From the NCBI RefSeq assembly GCF_035974275.1, contig NZ_CP142422.1, positions 3,100,001-3,164,000 of the forward strand: a stretch of 64,000 bases of DNA. Reading direction: 5' to 3'. Of the stretch, positions 62,250 through 64,000 are shown in pieces. Position 1 is the stretch's first letter, and each line of letters starts with the position of its first letter. The stretch comes from Chryseobacterium sp. MYb264 (lineage in GTDB: Bacteria > Bacteroidota > Bacteroidia > Flavobacteriales > Weeksellaceae). The notes beneath the pieces were generated by a model. That model was not told the origin of the DNA, searched no databases, and saw only the letters and a program-made list of their open reading frames with translations. The position numbers and the translations under genes are program-made.

Positions 62250-62291
62250 TAAAAAAAAATGAAGGATAAGCTAAAAAATCAACTTATTCTT
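62250..62291 (-). terminator. Intrinsic terminator after the hydroxyacid dehydrogenase
   Basis: On the minus strand AAGAATAAG and CTTATCCTT (62291 to 62262) pair with one mismatch, then CATTTTTTTTT follows. It lies 14 bases past the stop codon of the gene at 62305. Confidence 0.6.
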
Positions 62292-62304
62292 TTGCTTGTC
62301 TTTG

Positions 62305-63234
62305 TTAACAATATGCCCCTATGATCTTATCCACAATTACCTGTGCCAGCTTTTCTTTGCTCTGAACCGTCCAGCCTGCAATATGAGGGGTAACAATGGC
62401 TTTGTCGGATGCTAAAAGATAATTCAGATCTTCGTTTTCTGTTTCCAGATTTTCAAAAGAAGATTTTTCATATTCCAAAACATCAAGACAGGCACCTTTT
62501 ACTTTTCCAGACTTTAATGCTTCCACTAAACTTTTGGTTTCTACATTTTTCCCTCTTGCCGTATTTACAAAATAGAAATCGTTTTTCATTTCTGAAATAA
62601 ATGTTGAATCTACCAAATAGCGAGTTTCTTCCGTCATCGGAATGTGTAAACTTAGAACCTCAGCCTGTTCTTTCAATTCATCCAAAGAAACCTGAGTTGC
62701 AAATTCATCCGAAAGATTAGGCAAAATGTCATGAAAAATCACTTTACAGCCAAAGCCCGAAAGCCTTTTAGCCGTAGCCTGACCCATGTTTCCATACCCG
62801 ATAAGTCCAACAGTTTTTCCTAGTAATTCATCACCGCGGTTTTCTTCACGAAGCCAGATGCCGTTTTTTACTTCCTGAGATGCGATGAATAATCGATTCA
62901 TTAAAATCAGCAACATTCCGACAACATGTTCCGCTACAGAATCTCTGTTCCCTTCCGGAGAATTAATCAGTTGAATTCCCAATTTTTCAGCCACAGGAAT
63001 ATCAATATTTTCCATTCCTGCTCCTACTCTGGCAATAAATTTCAGATTTTTAGCTTGTTCTAAAAAGTTCTTATCCAAAGGAATTCTGCTTCGGATGATA
63101 ATTCCGTCATAGTTTTCAATTTTAGCACAAACCTCATCGTAGGAAGATGCAAAATCTTCTTCCAAAATAAAGTTTTTCGCTAAAAGCTGCTCGGTAATTA
63201 AAGGGTGATTTTTATCTAAAAGAAGGATTTTCAT
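62305..63234 (-). CDS. D-isomer-specific 2-hydroxyacid dehydrogenase
   Basis: A 309-residue enzyme with NAD-binding motif GLIGYGNMGQATAKRL in the middle, catalytic Arg in FVNTARGKN and His in ITPHIAGWT, plus Glu in GACLDVLEYE. It is of the SerA/hydroxypyruvate-reductase type and lacks the ACT domain of long SerA proteins (length ~310). It may be a phosphoglycerate or glyoxylate/hydroxyacid dehydrogenase. No pathway partner is adjacent. Confidence 0.85.
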   Translation of the reverse strand: MKILLLDKNHPLITEQLLAKNFILEEDFASSYDEVCAKIENYDGIIIRSRIPLDKNFLEQAKNLKFIARVGAGMENIDIPVAEKLGIQLINSPEGNRDSVAEHVVGMLLILMNRLFIASQEVKNGIWLREENRGDELLGKTVGLIGYGNMGQATAKRLSGFGCKVIFHDILPNLSDEFATQVSLDELKEQAEVLSLHIPMTEETRYLVDSTFISEMKNDFYFVNTARGKNVETKSLVEALKSGKVKGACLDVLEYEKSSFENLETENEDLNYLLASDKAIVTPHIAGWTVQSKEKLAQVIVDKIIGAYC

Positions 63235-63239
63235 ATTTA

Positions 63240-63278
63240 TTTAAACACTAATGACACAAATATTTTTTGCACAAATGG
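63240..63278. repeat. Left inverted repeat flank of the GxxExxY pseudogene
   Basis: TTTAAACACTAATGACACAAATATT followed by TTTTGCACAAATGGCACTA. The reverse complement matches the plus-strand sequence at about 63730-63775 (TTCGTGCAAATCATTTGTGTTATTTGTATTTATTTA), so the gene is bracketed by inverse copies. A third, similar stretch is near 39245-39290. Confidence 0.65.
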
Positions 63279-63283
63279 CACTA

Positions 63284-63675
63284 TTATCGCTTTCCGTTGA
63301 TCACTCTTTTTACACCATCTTTAAATTGATGGGTATTAAAGTTGATCAGCATTCCTAGTTTAGAATTACTCAATCTAAGATAGGTAAGGATTTGAGCTAA
63401 ATGAATATCGCTCAGTACTTCGACTGCTTTTATTTCTAAGACAAACTTATTCTCAATAAATAAATCTAATCGATATCCTACATCTAATTTTATCTCTTCA
63501 TAAATAAGAGGCATAGCCTTTTGTTTTTCAACCTGAAGCCCGCATTTCTGAAGTTCATAACACATACATTCTTCATAAGCACTTTCTAAAAGTCCGGGAC
63601 CAAAACTTTATGAACCAGATATCCCGATTCATAAACAATCTTTGATATTTCATTTTCAGAAATATCGGTTTTCAT
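63284..63675 (-). pseudogene. GxxExxY-family gene, broken by a one-base deletion
   Basis: ATG at 63675 opens a frame reading MKTDISENEISKIVYESGYLVHKVL for 25 codons and then goes off-frame (VPDF-stop) at about 63600-63602. Shifting one base restores GPGLLESAYEECMCYELQKCG..., which has the GxxExxY motif (GLLESAY) and joins the rest, ending GVKRVINGKR at 63284. One G is missing from a GGG-type run. The 93-residue open frame 63284-63565 is only its C-terminal remainder. Whether this is a real mutation or a sequencing error cannot be told from the sequence. The family is nuclease-fold-like (PD-(D/E)XK) by general knowledge. Confidence 0.8.
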
Positions 63676-63694
63676 ATTTTTTTCATCTTTGTAT

Positions 63695-63770
63695 TTATTA
63701 AGCACAAATCACACTCAATATTACTCATAATATTTGTAAAAATTCGTGCAAATCATTTGTGTTATTTGTA
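63695..63770. repeat. Right inverted repeat flank of the GxxExxY pseudogene
   Basis: AAGCACAAATCACACTC and the stretch TTCGTGCAAATCATTTGTG followed by TTATTTGTATTTATTTA are the inverse of the left flank at 63240-63278. They lie between the GxxExxY gene and the thioesterase gene and look like a palindromic repeat family of this genome. Confidence 0.6.
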
Positions 63771-63771
63771 T

Positions 63772-64000
63772 TTATTTACCGGGTTCTTGGAACAGCTTTT
63801 TCAGTTCCACAGATTCCAAAGGCTTCATTCTTCCTGAAAGAATTAATGAAAGTTCTTTTCTTCTCAATGCTGCGGCAAATCTTTCCTGCTCTTCCACCGT
63901 CTCAGGCTCCATTGCTGGAATAGGAATGGGTCTGTTGAATTCATCAACTGCCACGAAAGTATAAATTCCAGAATTCGTATGTGTTTTTTTCTGATTGATC
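63772..64000 (-). CDS. YciA-like acyl-CoA thioesterase, C-terminal part only
   Basis: The frame enters from the right edge and ends at TAA 63772, giving about 75 residues: NQKKTHTNSGIYTFVAVDEFNRPIPIPAMEPET..., then a helical tail ending KKLFQEPGK. The TFVAVDEFNRPIPIP strand is the end of a hotdog domain of the acyl-CoA thioesterase (YciA/ACOT) family. The upstream part is outside the window. A shorter start at 63954 is a false internal one. Confidence 0.75.
   Translation of the reverse strand, partial: INQKKTHTNSGIYTFVAVDEFNRPIPIPAMEPETVEEQERFAAALRRKELSLILSGRMKPLESVELKKLFQEPGK

Noticed and set aside
63284-63565. The 93-residue frame as an intact GxxExxY gene
   Set aside because: It lacks the family's N-terminal part and the GxxExxY motif, which are both found in another frame just upstream (to 63675).

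Overview
The window is a low-GC chromosomal segment from a member of the Bacteroidota, most likely a Chryseobacterium-like flavobacterium. This rests on gene content and protein style: a flexirubin-type pigment cluster, GIHH-type IleRS, TAnnTTTG promoters, lipoprotein and beta-barrel styles, and many short intergenic repeats. Species identity is inference; no search was run. Gene order is intact. Only the two edge genes (1-374 and 63772-64000) are cut by the window, and one gene (63284-63675) is frameshifted.

Layout. Positions 1-4013 hold the start of a secreted protein and two polytopic polysaccharide/glycosyl-transfer proteins (GT-C type and EpsG type). Positions 4190-39035 are dominated by a flexirubin (aryl-polyene/dialkylresorcinol ester) locus of about 30 genes. 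The rightward arm (4190-24705) has an MMPL transporter-acyltransferase fusion, DarA and DarB for the dialkylresorcinol half, two FabZ-like hotdog proteins, an HTH-like protein, a BtrH-like acyltransferase, an ABC exporter, a thioesterase, ketosynthases including a Cys-less chain-length-factor-like partner, an ACP, a deacetylase, a LolA-like carrier, a third hotdog protein and a GT2-DUF2062 protein. The leftward arm (24707-33132, then 34520-37054) has a C45 hydrolase, a CrtI-like oxidoreductase, an LpxL-like acyltransferase, a second ACP, a KAS II, FabG, an aromatic amino acid ammonia-lyase and a CoA-ligase-like enzyme. A halogenase-like flavoprotein (33230-34483) is divergent from the lyase. 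The inferred logic is that the lyase and ligase supply a 4-coumaroyl starter, KS/CLF, FabG and hotdog enzymes extend it on an ACP to an aryl polyene, DarB/DarA make a dialkylresorcinol, and an acyltransferase joins the two halves. MMPL, ABC and LolA-like proteins then move the product to the outer membrane.

Positions 37359-64000 are mostly housekeeping: M23 peptidase, ileS, a DksA-like protein, lspA, trpS, a two-component system with PepSY-like proteins, a HAD phosphatase, an ECF-type sigma factor with a tiny downstream ORF, metK behind a probable SAM-II riboswitch, divergent oxyR-katA, enoyl-CoA hydratase, dCMP deaminase, xerD, a NUDIX hydrolase, and envelope lipoproteins.

The most notable non-genic signals are the SAM-II-like leader of metK, AT-rich tandem repeats that bracket both ACP loci of the pigment cluster, a ~165-bp inverted-repeat element present twice, and a frameshifted GxxExxY gene flanked by inverted repeats. 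No tRNA, rRNA, CRISPR array or insertion-sequence transposase was recognised.
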